Source of the DNA: Pegoplata infirma | Lineage: Eukaryota; Arthropoda; Insecta; Diptera; Anthomyiidae | Direction: 5' to 3' | NCBI GenBank assembly: GCA_963921195.1 | Contig: OY992539.1 | Span: 134,381,182 to 134,445,181, forward strand | DNA: 64,000 nucleotides | In this document: positions 46,817 through 57,666 of the stretch, one piece after another | Numbering within the stretch: position 1 is the stretch's first letter | Layout: each line of letters begins with the position of its first letter | Position numbers and translations under genes: made by a program | The notes under the pieces: generated by a model | Seen by the model: only the letters and a program-made list of their open reading frames with translations | Told to the model about the DNA's origin: nothing | Databases searched by the model: none

Positions 46817-47731
46817 TTTTGCTATATTTTTCTATATTTTAAAATTTTTTTACAAATTATGTCATATTTTCCTATTAAAGATATTCTCATTAAAATTTAA
46901 GAGATCATTAACCCTTGTCGACATGGGGTCATATGAGTCCCACACAAAAAATTGTTTTTTACCAATTACAAATTGCTTAAAATTGAAAACTTTTATGAGT
47001 TTAGCGGATATTTTTTATATATGTAATATGGTCCGCTAAACTCATAAAAGTTTTCAATTTTAATCTATGTATATGTAATTCGTAAAAAACAACTTCTTGT
47101 GTGGGACTCATATGACCCCATGTCGACAAGGGTTAATGATCTCTTAAATTTTAATGAGAAAATCTTTAATAGGAAAATATGACATAATTTGTAAAAAATG
47201 TTTAAAATATAGAATAATATACATAGCAAAAAAAAATTTATGAAATTTTTTTTTTGAAAATATCGAAAGTTGAGATTGGTCCACACGCCGTTTAGGAATT
47301 TCGTATTTTTTTGTTGTAACGGGTTTTGGAATCCTTGGGTAGTTTTTTTTCCAAGTCGGGAAGAAAAACAATCATATTTTGCAATTTTAATGTGTTTTTT
47401 AACATAATTGCAAAAAGTTGCTTTTCGGGTTTCTCCAAAATGTAAGCATACATAAGCTGATATTTAAAACCTAAATATATGTGATTAACTAGACCACATA
47501 AAATCTAAAATTAAAAAGATCTGATCAAATTTGAATTTTTTACAATTTTTTTAAAAAAATGCTCTTTGGCTTAAAAAAGTAGAAACTTCAGCGCTGGAGG
47601 GGGACCCCAAGATGAAGTGCGATCTTCGTGAAAATTTAACCACATCATTTTGAAATCTATTTTTACCAATCCCGCATAGCGCCCAAGCGAAATTCGTGAA
47701 AAAGCATTTATCGATCCGCCCTAATGTGAAT

Positions 47732-47940
47732 ACTTTGGCAACCAACAACAAAGTTCCGAATTATAAAAAACAACAAGTGCTATTCGTAGTAAAACATAAA
47801 CTAGGGGTCTACGTAGTTTAGTATGTAGCAATTGGAATTCCATGAAAGTTTAACTCAAATAGTCAACAGTCATAACAAGTAAATATGACCCAGTGTTAGA
47901 TAAAAATTATTAATAAGTGCGCTGATCACTTTTTTGGCTG

Positions 47941-47971
<31 letters not shown>

Positions 47972-49262
47972 CTAGAGTTTTTTAGAAAAATACCATTTTG
48001 TGGGGTGCACAGATTTAACACCTACAACCAAAATTTTGATGAAATATTTCCAATTTTCATGAATTTTGGGAGATTTATGTGAATGTCGGGAGGTTAGTTT
48101 GAATGGGGACTACAAGAAGAACATGGACCGAATTTTTTCTAATTTCAATAGGCTTCGTCCTTGATGCCAAAGGAACCTTAAGTTTCAAATTTCATATAAT
48201 TGCGACCTGCATCGTGCGCACAACGTTTAGATGGACAGACAGACGGAAGGACATCGCTAAATCGTCTCAGAAAGTAATTCTGAGTCGATCGGTATACTTG
48301 TAGGTGGGTCTAGGACCAATATTTTGGATAGTTACCAGTAGGTTTGTTGAAAATGAAAAAACAGGATCCACCCGTTTTCTGTTTTGGATACTCTATCCCA
48401 GACAGAATTTTTTTTTTTTTTCGTTTTGGAGAAAAAAAAATTAGATAACAAAATTTTTTTAAGTTCCAAAAATTTTTTTAAAAATATTTTAAGATACAAA
48501 TTTTTTATCACCCGCTGTGATGGCGACTTAAAATTTCATAACCGATACATAACCCATTTGTTCAGACGCCTCAACCCTGACGGAACCATTTGTCTTTAAA
48601 TGAATTCTCATTCCTAAAAACGATTTTCCGCTACCAGACCAGAATTGTGTTGAACCATAATTTAACCGGCGATCGACGACGTTCAAAAAAGTTATTATTC
48701 GAGCAACCCTTAAGTTCATATTATGATCGGTTACGACTTGATAAAACACTGCGTCTAGAATATTCAACCTCAAACAATTATCGAGTAACCATTTCAAAGG
48801 CCTTTTTCCGTAATAACCGATATATTAATGCAATGACGATTTTTTGACGAATTTTTATTTAAAAAATACTGATTTTTTGACGAATTTTCATTTACAAAAT
48901 GACGATTATGAAGATTTTTAAACCAAAACTGCCGATTTTTTGCCCTCATTAGTTGGCAACTGTAACTGAAAACAGTTATTTGATAGCTTTCGGGTTTTTA
49001 GCGGTCTTGCTTAACGAACATTTTGATTTGAAAATTTTCTAGAATGCCAATTTTTTTTTTAAATTCAAATTTCGAACCCATTGATGTTAATACATGTAAA
49101 AAAATACTTCTATAATATGCAGTTTCATTAAACCGAAAATTTGCTGCGTTTCACAGATATACAAAATTATTTTCTCTTAGAAAATTAACTTAAACTTAAT
49201 CTTGTCCTTCGTTGGCACGAACAAAAAACACCACATTAATAACAGGTAGCATAACGAATTAT
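47732..49262. other. Mixed: DINE-1-like fragment and unassigned DNA
   Basis: 48020-48345 matches the minus-strand interior of the GTCGGTC-hairpin DINE-1-like family (TTGGGAGATTTATGTGAA, GGACAGACAGACGGAAGGAC, CATCGCTAAATCG, GGTGGGTCTAGGACCAATAT), truncated at both ends. 48350-49260 has overlapping frames on both strands (48528-48797 -, 48590-48847 +) with no recognised domain. Confidence 0.5.
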
Positions 49263-50733
49263 TATACCCTACACCACACTGTGGTACAGGGTATAATGAG
49301 TTTGTGCTGATGTTTGTAACTACCCGAAATATTGGTCATAGACCCACCTTTAAGTGTACCTATAGACTCAGAATCACTTTTTGTCCGTCCGTCCGTCCGT
49401 CCGTCCGTCTGTCTGTCCATGTAAACGGTGTAAACACGATAAAGGTCGCAATTTTTAATCAATTGACTTGAAATTTAAAACTTAAGCCTCACTTGGCCCA
49501 AGGACAAAGCCTATAAATTGGAAAAAATCAGTTCATATTTAGACTTAGCCCCCCATACAAAGGTTCTCTTTAATTTTGGCTCAAATGACTCTACACTCAA
49601 AATAATAACTCTGTTAAATTACAGAAAAACTCTGCTAATTTACAGAGTACACCATACTTTTCCAGCTAACAACATTTCATGGTAATTTTACTAAAAAACT
49701 CTGTAAAATGATTTTGAAAGGAAAAAACTGTTAATTAACAGAGTTTATAGTAAAATATTGGTTAAATATGAAATCTTTTTTACAGAGAAAACTCTGTAAT
49801 TTTACTATAAAACTCTCTTAAATAATTTGGATAAAAAAAACTGTTAATTTACAGAGTTTCTAGTAAAATATTGGTTAAATAAACCACCATTTAGCAAAAA
49901 ATACTATGTAAATTTACATATATTTGTAAAATACATTTGATGCAAAAAAAAATTTACAGAAAAAACTCTGTAAATTTACAGTGTTTAGTTAAATGCATGT
50001 TATTTTGTAAAATTTTTTGCTACTTTTTCAACTTTTTCTCAAAAAAAAAAAAAAATATACAGATAAAATTTTGATGTTTGGTAACAAAAACTACTCAAAA
50101 CAGAAAACTTTTTTGGTTATAAAAAATACGAAGTATTTTGCTTAAATCTGTATTTTAGCAGAAAACTCTGTTAATTATCTGTAAAATTAAGATTACAAAG
50201 TAAAAAATAATATAACAGAGGAAACTTTGTTTTTTTGTCACATCATAATACAAAGTATTTTCTTTAAATCTGTAATTTGACAGAAAACTCTGTCAAATAT
50301 CTGTTGAATTGAGATTACAGTCATTTTACAGAGTATTTTACAGAGTTATTATTTTGAGTGTCTTTTCGAAATTTGGCAGGTAAACGTTTTTTATCTTCAC
50401 AAATTACGATTCCAAATTTTAAAGGAATCGGACCAGTTCTTCTTGTAGCTCCCATACAAACCACCTTCCCGATTTTCACATAAATCCCTCAAATTTCATG
50501 AGAATAAAAAAATATTCAATTAAAATTGTGTTTGCGTATGTAAAAGCGGTTTATTGTCAACAAATAGAAGCCTATTTACTCAAATTTGATTTGTGAGTGT
50601 TTTTTACACTTATTAAAGATTTGACAAAATAAAGATCTAATCGGTCCATATTTGGACTTGGGACCCATTTTCCGGGAAACTCTGGTGCAGGGTATTATAT
50701 GGCGATCTTGACCGACTATAATTTTCTTACTTG
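49263..50733 (+). mobile_element. DINE-1-like element, second family
   Basis: TATACCCTACACCACACTGT start, GGTACAGGGTATAATGAG partner, GTCCGTCCGTCCGTCCGTCC at 49383, then after a MITE TTTGGCAGGTAAACG, CAGGGTATTATATGG, degenerate hairpin GGCGATCTTGACCGAC and terminal CTTG (50730-50733). The opposite orientation of the same family is at 34383. Stem pairing is partly lost (GCGATC against GACCGAC). Confidence 0.82.
49594..50360. mobile_element. 767-bp MITE packed with CTCTGTAAATTTACAGAG
   Basis: It starts CACTCAAAATAATAACTCTG and ends CAGAGTTATTATTTTGAGTG. Preceded by TA (49592-49593); the right flank is TC. The interior carries about ten variants of CTCTGTAAATTTACAGAG or its half-sites. Same terminal motif as 28734 and 40415 with a different internal palindrome. 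Confidence 0.8.
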
Positions 50734-51465
50734 TTTTTATTGGAAAATTTCTATCTGCAGTTCATTATACAAAAATGCCGCACAAGGGCAGTCATAATTA
50801 TTAGTTTGACGTCTTCGCATGTCAATCCCTAAATCAACTTTATCATCATAAACAAAACTATTCTTTAGTTTTTTATATATTTACATAAAACACATCATAA
50901 ATCTTATTTGCCATTACTGATATCAACTTAAAATAAGACAATCCTACTTTCAGGACGAAAAAAATAAATAAAAATTCAATTACTGCCAGAGACACTTAAA
51001 TAGAAGCGTGAACTACACTGTCAAACAGAAATTGTCAGTTAAATGGCACTGCGACTCTAAAGAAGTACAAGGATATTGACTGAATATAAAAGATATTAAA
51101 CAACAATACCCTCTAACTTGCTGACATAGACAAGAAAATTTGTTAAAGTACAATTCAATATTGTTAAGAGAAGGACAATGACATCATGTGATGTTGAAGA
51201 CATACCAAGTGGTATTTGCTAATTTATTAACAACACTTGAAAACAAAAAGTTTGACCAGCCAACAACAAACATAATTGATGAGGCTTTTTAATAGAAATA
51301 TTTTCATATTCTGGGACAGATTTCCTATAGAAAAATCCTAGTAATTCCATAGAAAAAATTTCTGATTCTCAAATTCTGCGGCATTTTTGTTAAAGGAAAA
51401 TTTTCAGATACATTCAAATCTTTTTTTAAAAAAATGTCGCTCTCTTCCAACTTACTCTCTACCTA
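50734..51465. other. Unassigned, possibly host sequence
   Basis: No repeats or coding frames of note. Confidence 0.35.
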
Positions 51466-51963
51466 CACACAAAACAACCTTGTCAAATTACTAGAAAAAG
51501 TCTTTTAATCCCACTTTACCAATATTTCACAGTTTTCCTTGTTTTTTAACAAAAAATTTTAATTTTAATTTTATATTTTTTTTTTGTAATTTACAAATTT
51601 CCAAAATTTTTTTACAAAAAAAATTGTAAATTCACGAGATTCCCTTGTAAGTTTTATTTCGCCAAAAAAATTTTAATTTTACAATTTGATTGGTAAAAAT
51701 TTTGAAAATTACAAAAAACTTCGTAGTTTTTACTAGGAATTCTCGTAATAGGGGGTATCAAAAAATCTAGTAAAATCAAGAATCCTCCTCGTAAGTTTTT
51801 TCGCGTCAAAAATTCTAAATTTACAATTTGTTTGGTAAAAAGCTTGTAAAATTACAAAATTATGTGTGAAAAGCTCGTAAAATAACTAGGAATTCTTGTC
51901 AAATAGGAGGTAACAAAAAAAAGTTACAAACTTTTCTTGTAATTTTACAAGTTTTTTTTAGTG
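51466..51963. mobile_element. MITE with TTGTAAAATTAC motifs
   Basis: Flanked by TA (51464-51465 and 51964-51965), with ends CACACAAAA and TTTTTTTTAGTG. The interior shares AAGCTTGTAAAATTAC, TAGGAGGTAACAAAAA and TTCTTGTAATTTTACAAG with 8544 and 21433. Confidence 0.7.
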
Positions 51964-52377
51964 TATGGCCATGTCCATAAAGGTTATAAGTTTAATGAGT
52001 ATTACTTCCCCGTGTGGGGTTGTAACGACGAGTTTCCTCCGGTTGCTGGGGTATAGCTCACGGGGGCCAGGTTCGTCACAGAAATTTATATTCGCAGTGA
52101 CAGAGAATGAGAAATGAAACGAGTTGTTTATTTTCTTTTGAAAATTAATATAATTCTTTTATTAATTCATTACTTAAAACTAGTAAAAAATGATAAATGG
52201 TATTGTATACGAAGTAAATTAAAATATGGTTTGCTTCCCACTGGACAGCCGGTGACGGGTTAGCTGGATTGGAACCAAGTGTTGATATGGCAATTCTGCT
52301 TACAATTGAAGAGAGTTAAACTACAGTGTTACTATGAGAATCCAAAGTAAACGAGGAGTAATTCTATTAACAAATCC

Positions 52378-53321
52378 AAGAGCGCAAATGGGAACCTGCG
52401 ACGGATCTCCCTTAAAACCAAAGAGCACAAAAGGGTACCTACGACGGATCTCCCTTAAAACCAAAGAGCACCAAAGGGTACCTACGACGGATCTCCCTTA
52501 AAACCAAAGATCACAATAGGGAACCTGCGACGGATCTCCCTTAAAACCAAAGAGCACAGTAGGGAACCTGCGACGGATCTCCCTTAAAACCAAAGAGCAC
52601 AATAGGGAACCTGCGACGGATCTCCCTTAAAACCAAAGAGCACCAAAAGGGTACCTACGACGGATCTCCCTTAAAACCAAAGAGCACAATAGGGAACCTG
52701 CGACGGATCTCCCTTAAAACCAAAGAGCACAATAGGGAACCTGCGACGGATCTCCCTTAAAACCAAAGAGCACAATAGGGAACCTGCGACGGATCTCCCT
52801 TAAACCAAAGAGCACAATAGGGAACCTACGACGGATCTCCCTTAAAACCAAAGAGCACAATAGGGAACCTGCGACGGAACTCCCTTAAAACCACAGAGCA
52901 CAAAAGGGTGCCTACGACGGAACTCCCTTGAAACCAAAGAGCACTGATGGGAACCTACGACGGATCCCCCTTAAAACCAAAGAGCACAAAAGGGTACCTA
53001 CGACGGATCTCCCTTAAAACCAAAGAGCACAATAGGGAACCTGCGACGGAACTCCCATAAAACCAAAGAGCACAAAAGAGTACCTACGACGGATCTCCCT
53101 TAAAACCAAAGATCACAATAGGGAACCTGCGACGGATCTCCCTTAAAACCAAAGAGCACAGTAGGGAACCTGCGACGGATCTCCCTTGAAACCAAAGAGC
53201 ACAAAAAGGGAACCTGCGACGGATCTCCCTTAAAACCAAAGAGCACTGAAGGGAACCTGCGACGGAACTCCCTTAAAACCAAAGAGCACAGTAGGGAACC
53301 TTCGACGGAACTCCCTTCAAA
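52378..53321. repeat. 43-bp tandem array inside the LTR, about 22 copies
   Basis: Unit GGGAACCTGCGACGGATCTC + CCTTAAAACCAAAGAGCACA + ATA, with variants (GTACCTACG, GAACTC). Beyond it, 53325-53420, are looser GACGGAAC(A/T)CCTCTT units. 43 is not a multiple of 3, and frames across the array (such as 53100-53360 -) are artefacts. Confidence 0.95.
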
Positions 53322-53465
53322 AACGCACTGAATCACTTGAGGTACCGAACGACGGAACACCTCTTAATAACACGACTCAACACTAGAGGTACCTAACGAC
53401 GGAACTCCTCTTCACTACGCGCACTAATCACTACGAGCACTGTTCACTTTGCCGGTTACCGACCG

Positions 53466-53500
53466 ACTGATTATTTCTTCATTGTTGCTCTGCTTTTATA
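53466..53500 (-). promoter_or_regulatory. LTR core promoter: TATA box and TCAGT initiator
   Basis: On the minus strand TATAAAA (plus 53500-53494) lies about 30 bp upstream of TCAGT (plus 53470-53466), the arthropod initiator consensus. Spacing is canonical for RNA polymerase II, so transcription would start near 53468 and run leftward through the 43-bp array. Confidence 0.8.
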
Positions 53501-53734
53501 TCATTTTTCTTTCATCGTTCTGCTTATGACGTTGGCAGAGGTTGTGTGTCAGATGACAGATATCATCTGTGTACATATCAGCTGTTGTGATGAGCTGTGT
53601 TCAGTTGTTTTAAAATTTTCCGTTAAATTCAAATTTAAATTTATAAGAACAATTTGTTGAATGAAAAAAATAAACTTGTGTTGACAAAAACAAGCGTTAT
53701 GCGACTTCCGTCTTTACAGGGTTAGCTAGATCCT

Positions 53735-53766
53735 CCATCGGGACCCTCCCATGGCGAAGTGGGGAC
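53735..53766 (+). other. Possible HDV-like ribozyme remnant in the LINE leader
   Basis: Hairpin CCAT-c-GGGA-CCC-TCCC-ATGG (53735-53754) is followed directly by CGAA and GTGGGGAC. That order resembles the P4 / J4-2 / P2 3' part of HDV-like ribozymes, which are known at 5' ends of RTE and R2 LINEs. I could not complete P1 or P3 from the upstream bases, so it may be decayed or coincidental. Confidence 0.3.
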
Positions 53767-54106
53767 ACTCACCATATTTTATAAATATGGCGGGTACTGG
53801 GGAAATAAAATACCCGGGGGTGACAAAAATCTAGCCTAAAGAATAGCAGCCGGTTCTTTAGTAACATAAGTGAGCAGAGGTTGAATCAACTGGTATGGTT
53901 ACCTATGAAGCAACAGTCGGCGCAGTGGCATCCACGAAAACGGCTTCTGTACAGCGTAGTCATCTTTGAACCCATCACTCACTGTATGACGAATTTACAG
54001 ATTTTAAACAAACATGAGTTCAAGTCAACAAAAATAATGTAAGTCTCCAAGGGGTAATCGTGAATTCCCGAGAAATCCCCCTGCTACGGCAGCCGGCACA
54101 ATAAAT

Positions 54107-54826
54107 TTGGAGGTGCCAAACCCATGTTTAAACATAACGATGAATGAAACCTCAACTACTTTTCAAAAGAAGAAGTATCAAAGAGCCGAAATAGGCATGA
54201 AAAACAACATAAAATTTGCAACATGGAATGTCAGGACTCTATATGAGTCTGGCAAACTCGAACAACTTGGACGTGAAATGTTTCGCTACAAATTAGATCT
54301 AGTAGCTGTACAAGAATCTCGATGGAATGATCATGGTCACTTAAGCGACGACAAAACGGATTTCATATACTCTGGCAGGCCTGATGGTGATGGTCACACA
54401 AGAGGTGTTGGGTTTTTGATGACGAAAAAGATTGCAAAAAGCATGATTGATTGGATTCCTGTAAATGAAAGAATAATGCTAATAAAAATAAAAACCAGTG
54501 CTCGAAAAATGGTTGTCATTAACTGTTATGCTCCGACGGAAAACCACTCCGATGAGGATAAAGATGAATTCTATGAACAATTGAATAGCTGTTTTGAAAT
54601 GCATATACACAAGGGTGATATTATACTTCTCCTAGGTGATATGAATGCGAAGATCGGGGATGACAACACTGGAGTTGAACGATATATGGGCAAGCACGGA
54701 GAAGGTGACAGAAATGATAACGGTAGAAGAGTTTTGGAATTCTGTTGCGAAAGGAATCTGGACATTGGTGGTACACTATTTCCTTACAAGCTGAAGCACA
54801 AGCTTACATGGAGGTCCCCAGCGTGG
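54107..54826 (+). pseudogene. LINE ORF, endonuclease part (APE type)
   Basis: The frame starts MEVPNPCLNITMNETS and carries an exonuclease-endonuclease-phosphatase fold: N41 (ATWNVRTLYE), E70 (VAVQESRW), Y141 (NCYAPTE), D178 and N180 (LLGDMNAKIG). The remaining motifs, NQIDH and GSDH, follow in the next frame. A frameshift lies near 54820 (LTWRSP | NQIDHV). Such endonucleases nick target DNA to prime reverse transcription. Apart from the shift the domain is intact, so decay is recent. Confidence 0.85.
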
Positions 54827-57640
54827 AATATATGAATCAGATTGATCACGTCATCGTAAACTCAAAATGGAGATCTTCATTGTTGGATGTGCGATCAAAA
54901 GGTGGCGCTGATATTGGCAGTGACCACTACCTTGTTGTATGTACAATCAGAATAAAAGTTGCTGCGATTCGCTTAAATATTAAAAAAACGTTAAGAAAAT
55001 TTGATACAACAAAACTGCGCCTGGAACCTCATCGTACAAAGTTTTGTGAAGCAATCAGAAACAAGTATCAACTTTTTAGTTTTAATAACAACTATATGAA
55101 CATAAATCAAACTTCAGAAGCAATAGTGAACTTGTATAATGATGTCAGCCGTGAAATTCTAGGTTACAAAGATCGAAAACACAAGGAATGGTTAACAGAT
55201 AATACTTGGGCGCTGGTAGAAGAACGCAGACAAATTAAAATAAAACAAGCAGGCAGTAACGACGCATCGGAAACGGAGAAAGCTGAACTGCGAACAAAGT
55301 ACCAACAGCTATCAAAAAATATTAAGAAATCCGCCAGATATGATAAAAGGTTGTGGCTAGAAGATCAAGCAAGTGCTGCCGAAGAAGCCGCGAGAATCGG
55401 TGATGTTAAAAAATTACACCAAATAACTAGGTGCATATCAGGAAAACCAGCTCATAACTGCTCCTCCATCAGAGACACCGATGGAAAGTTGATAACCGCT
55501 GCTGATAAACAACTTATCAGATGGGTCGAACATTTCACTCATACCCTCAATAACCCTATTGGATTGTTACCCGTGATTCAACACCCTGATGAACCCAATA
55601 ACACCCTTCTTTTTCAATGTATTAACTATGATGTGCCAAGCAGAACAGAAGTACTGAATGCTATAAAAAGTTTAAAGAGTGGCAAAGCTCCGGGCAACGA
55701 TGCTGAATCTGGAGTAAGACAAGGCTGTATACTGTCACCACTTTTATTTATTTTGATCCTAGACGAAGTTATGAGAAGTACTGTCCAGGGTAGGAAAGGA
55801 ATCCAATGGAACCCATTTACACATCTCGAAGACATCGAATATGCTGATGATATATGTCTAATGAGCCAAAAACTTAGCAGTCTTCAGGAGAACCTAACGG
55901 AACTTAACGAAAACGCTAAAATTGCAGGACTGGAGATAAGCATTAAGAAGACAAAATTTATGTCTGGTGGTTACAGTGCATTACATCAACCAACATTAAT
56001 AATTGGTAATGAGGCACTCGAAAATGTTCAAACTTACAACTACCTTGGCAGTACTGTTGGTAATAGGAGTGGAGCTGAAGAAGATGTCACGAACCGGATA
56101 AACAAAGCCAAGTCTACGTTTGGTATGTTAAATAACATTTGGCGATCTAGTCAAATATCAAAAAATACAAAACTAAGAATTTTTAACTCAAATGTAAAAT
56201 CGGTTCTGTACTACGCATGCGAGACCTGGAAAAGTACAAGAAGCATTGATAAACGTTTACAGACATTCACAAACAAATGTCTCAGAAATATCCTGGGTAT
56301 ATGGTAGCCAAATCGCAGACTTGTGGTTACACACAAATCAAAAACCAGTTCCAAATGAAATAAAACGAAGAAAGTGGCGGTGGATTGGCCATATACTTCG
56401 AAGGCCTACAGAAAACATAGCTCGACAAGCACTAACTTGGAACCCTCAAGGAAGTCGACGCCCTGGTGCATACATGGGAATTTTTAATTGGCATTGAATT
56501 TTCATTGGCATTAGTTGGAACTAATGCCAATGCCAAAAAAAAGCATTAGCATTTATTGCCAATGAAATTTTTTGGCATTGGCATTGTTTGTACTAATGCC
56601 AATGAAACGACACAAATGCCTAAAAAAACAATTTGCAATTGATAAAAAAAGCATTTTTTTACAATAAATATATATATTTTTTTAAAACTTAAAATGGCGA
56701 TATCTCGAAAACTAAGCCAGATAGAGCAAAATGGAGGGCATTTTTGGTTCTTAAAATCGCCACACTTTCGCGGGTCCTCTTCACATGTGTGGACCCCAAT
56801 GGGTCCTAACTTTGAATCCAAAAAATTTGGGATTCCGGAAAATTTAAAAATGCTTATATCTCGGTAAATATTGGTGACACAACAAAAAGTCCAAAAGCAT
56901 TTTTGTAGCTCTTGGTTTCTAGAACTCGTCTGCCAATACTAGAAAACCCTAAGAGCAATAGTTTTTTAGTTATTCAGTTTCTAAAATTCTCAAGACCCTA
57001 TTGAGCCCCTAAATTGAAGTACCTGGAAAAATAAGCAAAATAATGGTAAAGGTATGTGAATTTTTAAATTTTCGGGAGTGCCAATTTTTTAGATTCAAAA
57101 TTTGGACCTATTAGGGTCCCCACATGTGAAGAGGACCGGCGAAAGTATGGAGATTCTAAGAACCAAAAATCACCTCCATTTTGCTCTATCTGGCTTAGTT
57201 TTCGAGATATAGCCATTTTAAGTTTTAACCAAAAAAAAATTTCACAACTCGCTGACTGCAATACGACTTTTAATATTGCTAATGCTTTGTTTTCATTAAG
57301 GCATTTATTAATGCCAATGAAATTTTTCATAATTGGCATTACTAATGCTACTAATTCCTTAACGGGCATTGGCATTGATTGAAACAATGCCAATGCTAAA
57401 AATTTCATTGGCATTAGTTTCAATATAATGCCAATGAAATCGTCAATTAATTAGTCCATTTATTTAAATAGTCCCATGTATGCCCTGGTGCACCATCAAA
57501 AACCTGGAGAAGAACTATTGATGAAGAGTTGGGTACTGCAAATTACAGTTGGAATGACATACATATGCCGTGAAGCTAATTATAGAGATAGATACAGAGA
57601 AGTTGTTGAGGCCCTATGCTCCAACGGGAGAGAAGGATGA
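54826..57640 (+). pseudogene. LINE ORF, RT part with core deletion, and C-terminus
   Basis: In this frame (open 54745-56307) the endonuclease ends with NQIDHV and GSDHYLV. A basic linker and the RT start AIKSLKSGKAPGNDA follow. The protein then jumps straight to ESGVRQGCILSPLLF and IEYADDICLMS (YADD at 55840-55851). The usual roughly 150 residues between, including the first palm aspartate and the RP/GF motifs, are missing without loss of frame. A frameshift near 56300 leads to RRKWRWIGHILRRP and WNPQGSRR. A hAT element intervenes, then TWRRTIDEEL and REVVEALCSNGREG ending at 57640. It cannot encode a working RT. Confidence 0.85.
56469..57482. mobile_element. 1,014-bp hAT-type element, 8-bp TSD CCCTGGTG
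   Basis: An 11-bp perfect TIR CATACATGGGA / TCCCATGTATG; CCCTGGTG at 56461-56468 and 57483-57490. Subterminal regions hold at least fifteen TTGGCATT/AATGCCAA motifs on both strands (56495-56620 and 57295-57435). The centre has an inverted pair of a module with CCATTTTGCTCTATCTGGCT and CACATGTGAAGAGGACC (56690-56820 and 57105-57230), also present at 29230-29370. Frames of 91 and 119 residues on the minus strand follow that module and are not supported as genes. Confidence 0.92.
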
Positions 57641-57666
57641 CAGAAGAAGAAGAAGAAGAGTATTAC

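Larger units (their letters stand above)
43656..47723. mobile_element. hAT-type foldback element, 8-bp TSD ATGTGAAT
   Basis: Ends TAGGGCGGATCGAGAAATGC and the inverse; ATGTGAAT duplicated at 43648-43655 and 47724-47731. Once two insertions are removed the arms are about 720 bp each, meeting near 47014 at TTATATATGTAATATGG. Mirrored blocks include GCGGGATTGGTAAAAATAG, GGAAAAGTATGCTTACAT-like sequence, ATTGGTCCACACGCCG-like sequence and GTCGACATGGGGTCATATGA. The left arm carries a second hAT element and a DINE-1-like element; the right arm is uninterrupted. Frames in the arms are mirror artefacts. Confidence 0.92.
52021..53718 (-). mobile_element. Solo LTR, 4-bp TSD GGGT
   Basis: The plus strand reads TGTAACGACGAG..CGTCTTTACA with GGGT at 52017-52020 and 53719-53722. 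Orientation is minus: a TATA box and initiator lie near 53500-53466 and an AATAAA signal at 52132-52127. No pol or gag and no second LTR, so it is a recombination-derived solo LTR of a gypsy- or BEL-like element. A 43-bp tandem array fills most of the transcribed part. It splits the 5' leader of the LINE. Confidence 0.85.
52010..57657 (+). mobile_element. Full-span RTE-like LINE, 13-bp TSD, internally deleted
   Basis: GAGTATTACTTCC occurs at 51997-52009 and 57658-57670, bracketing the element as a TSD. The 3' end is an (AAG)n tail, as in RTE elements, which often end in short tandem repeats. Removing a solo LTR (52021-53718 plus a 4-bp TSD) and a hAT element (56469-57482 plus an 8-bp TSD) leaves about 2.9 kb: a 5' leader, APE-type endonuclease, RT with its core missing, and a C-terminal tail ending at 57640. 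The RTE assignment rests on single-ORF layout and tail; a related APE-type clade is possible. Confidence 0.88.

Noticed and set aside
52378..53321. 43-bp repeats as CRISPR or as a repeat protein gene
   Set aside because: No unique spacers; unit length is not a multiple of three; the array lies within a solo LTR with its own TSD.
57064..57423. 119-residue minus-strand frame as a gene
   Set aside because: It spans the subterminal motif array and shared module of the hAT element, with composition that follows the repeats.
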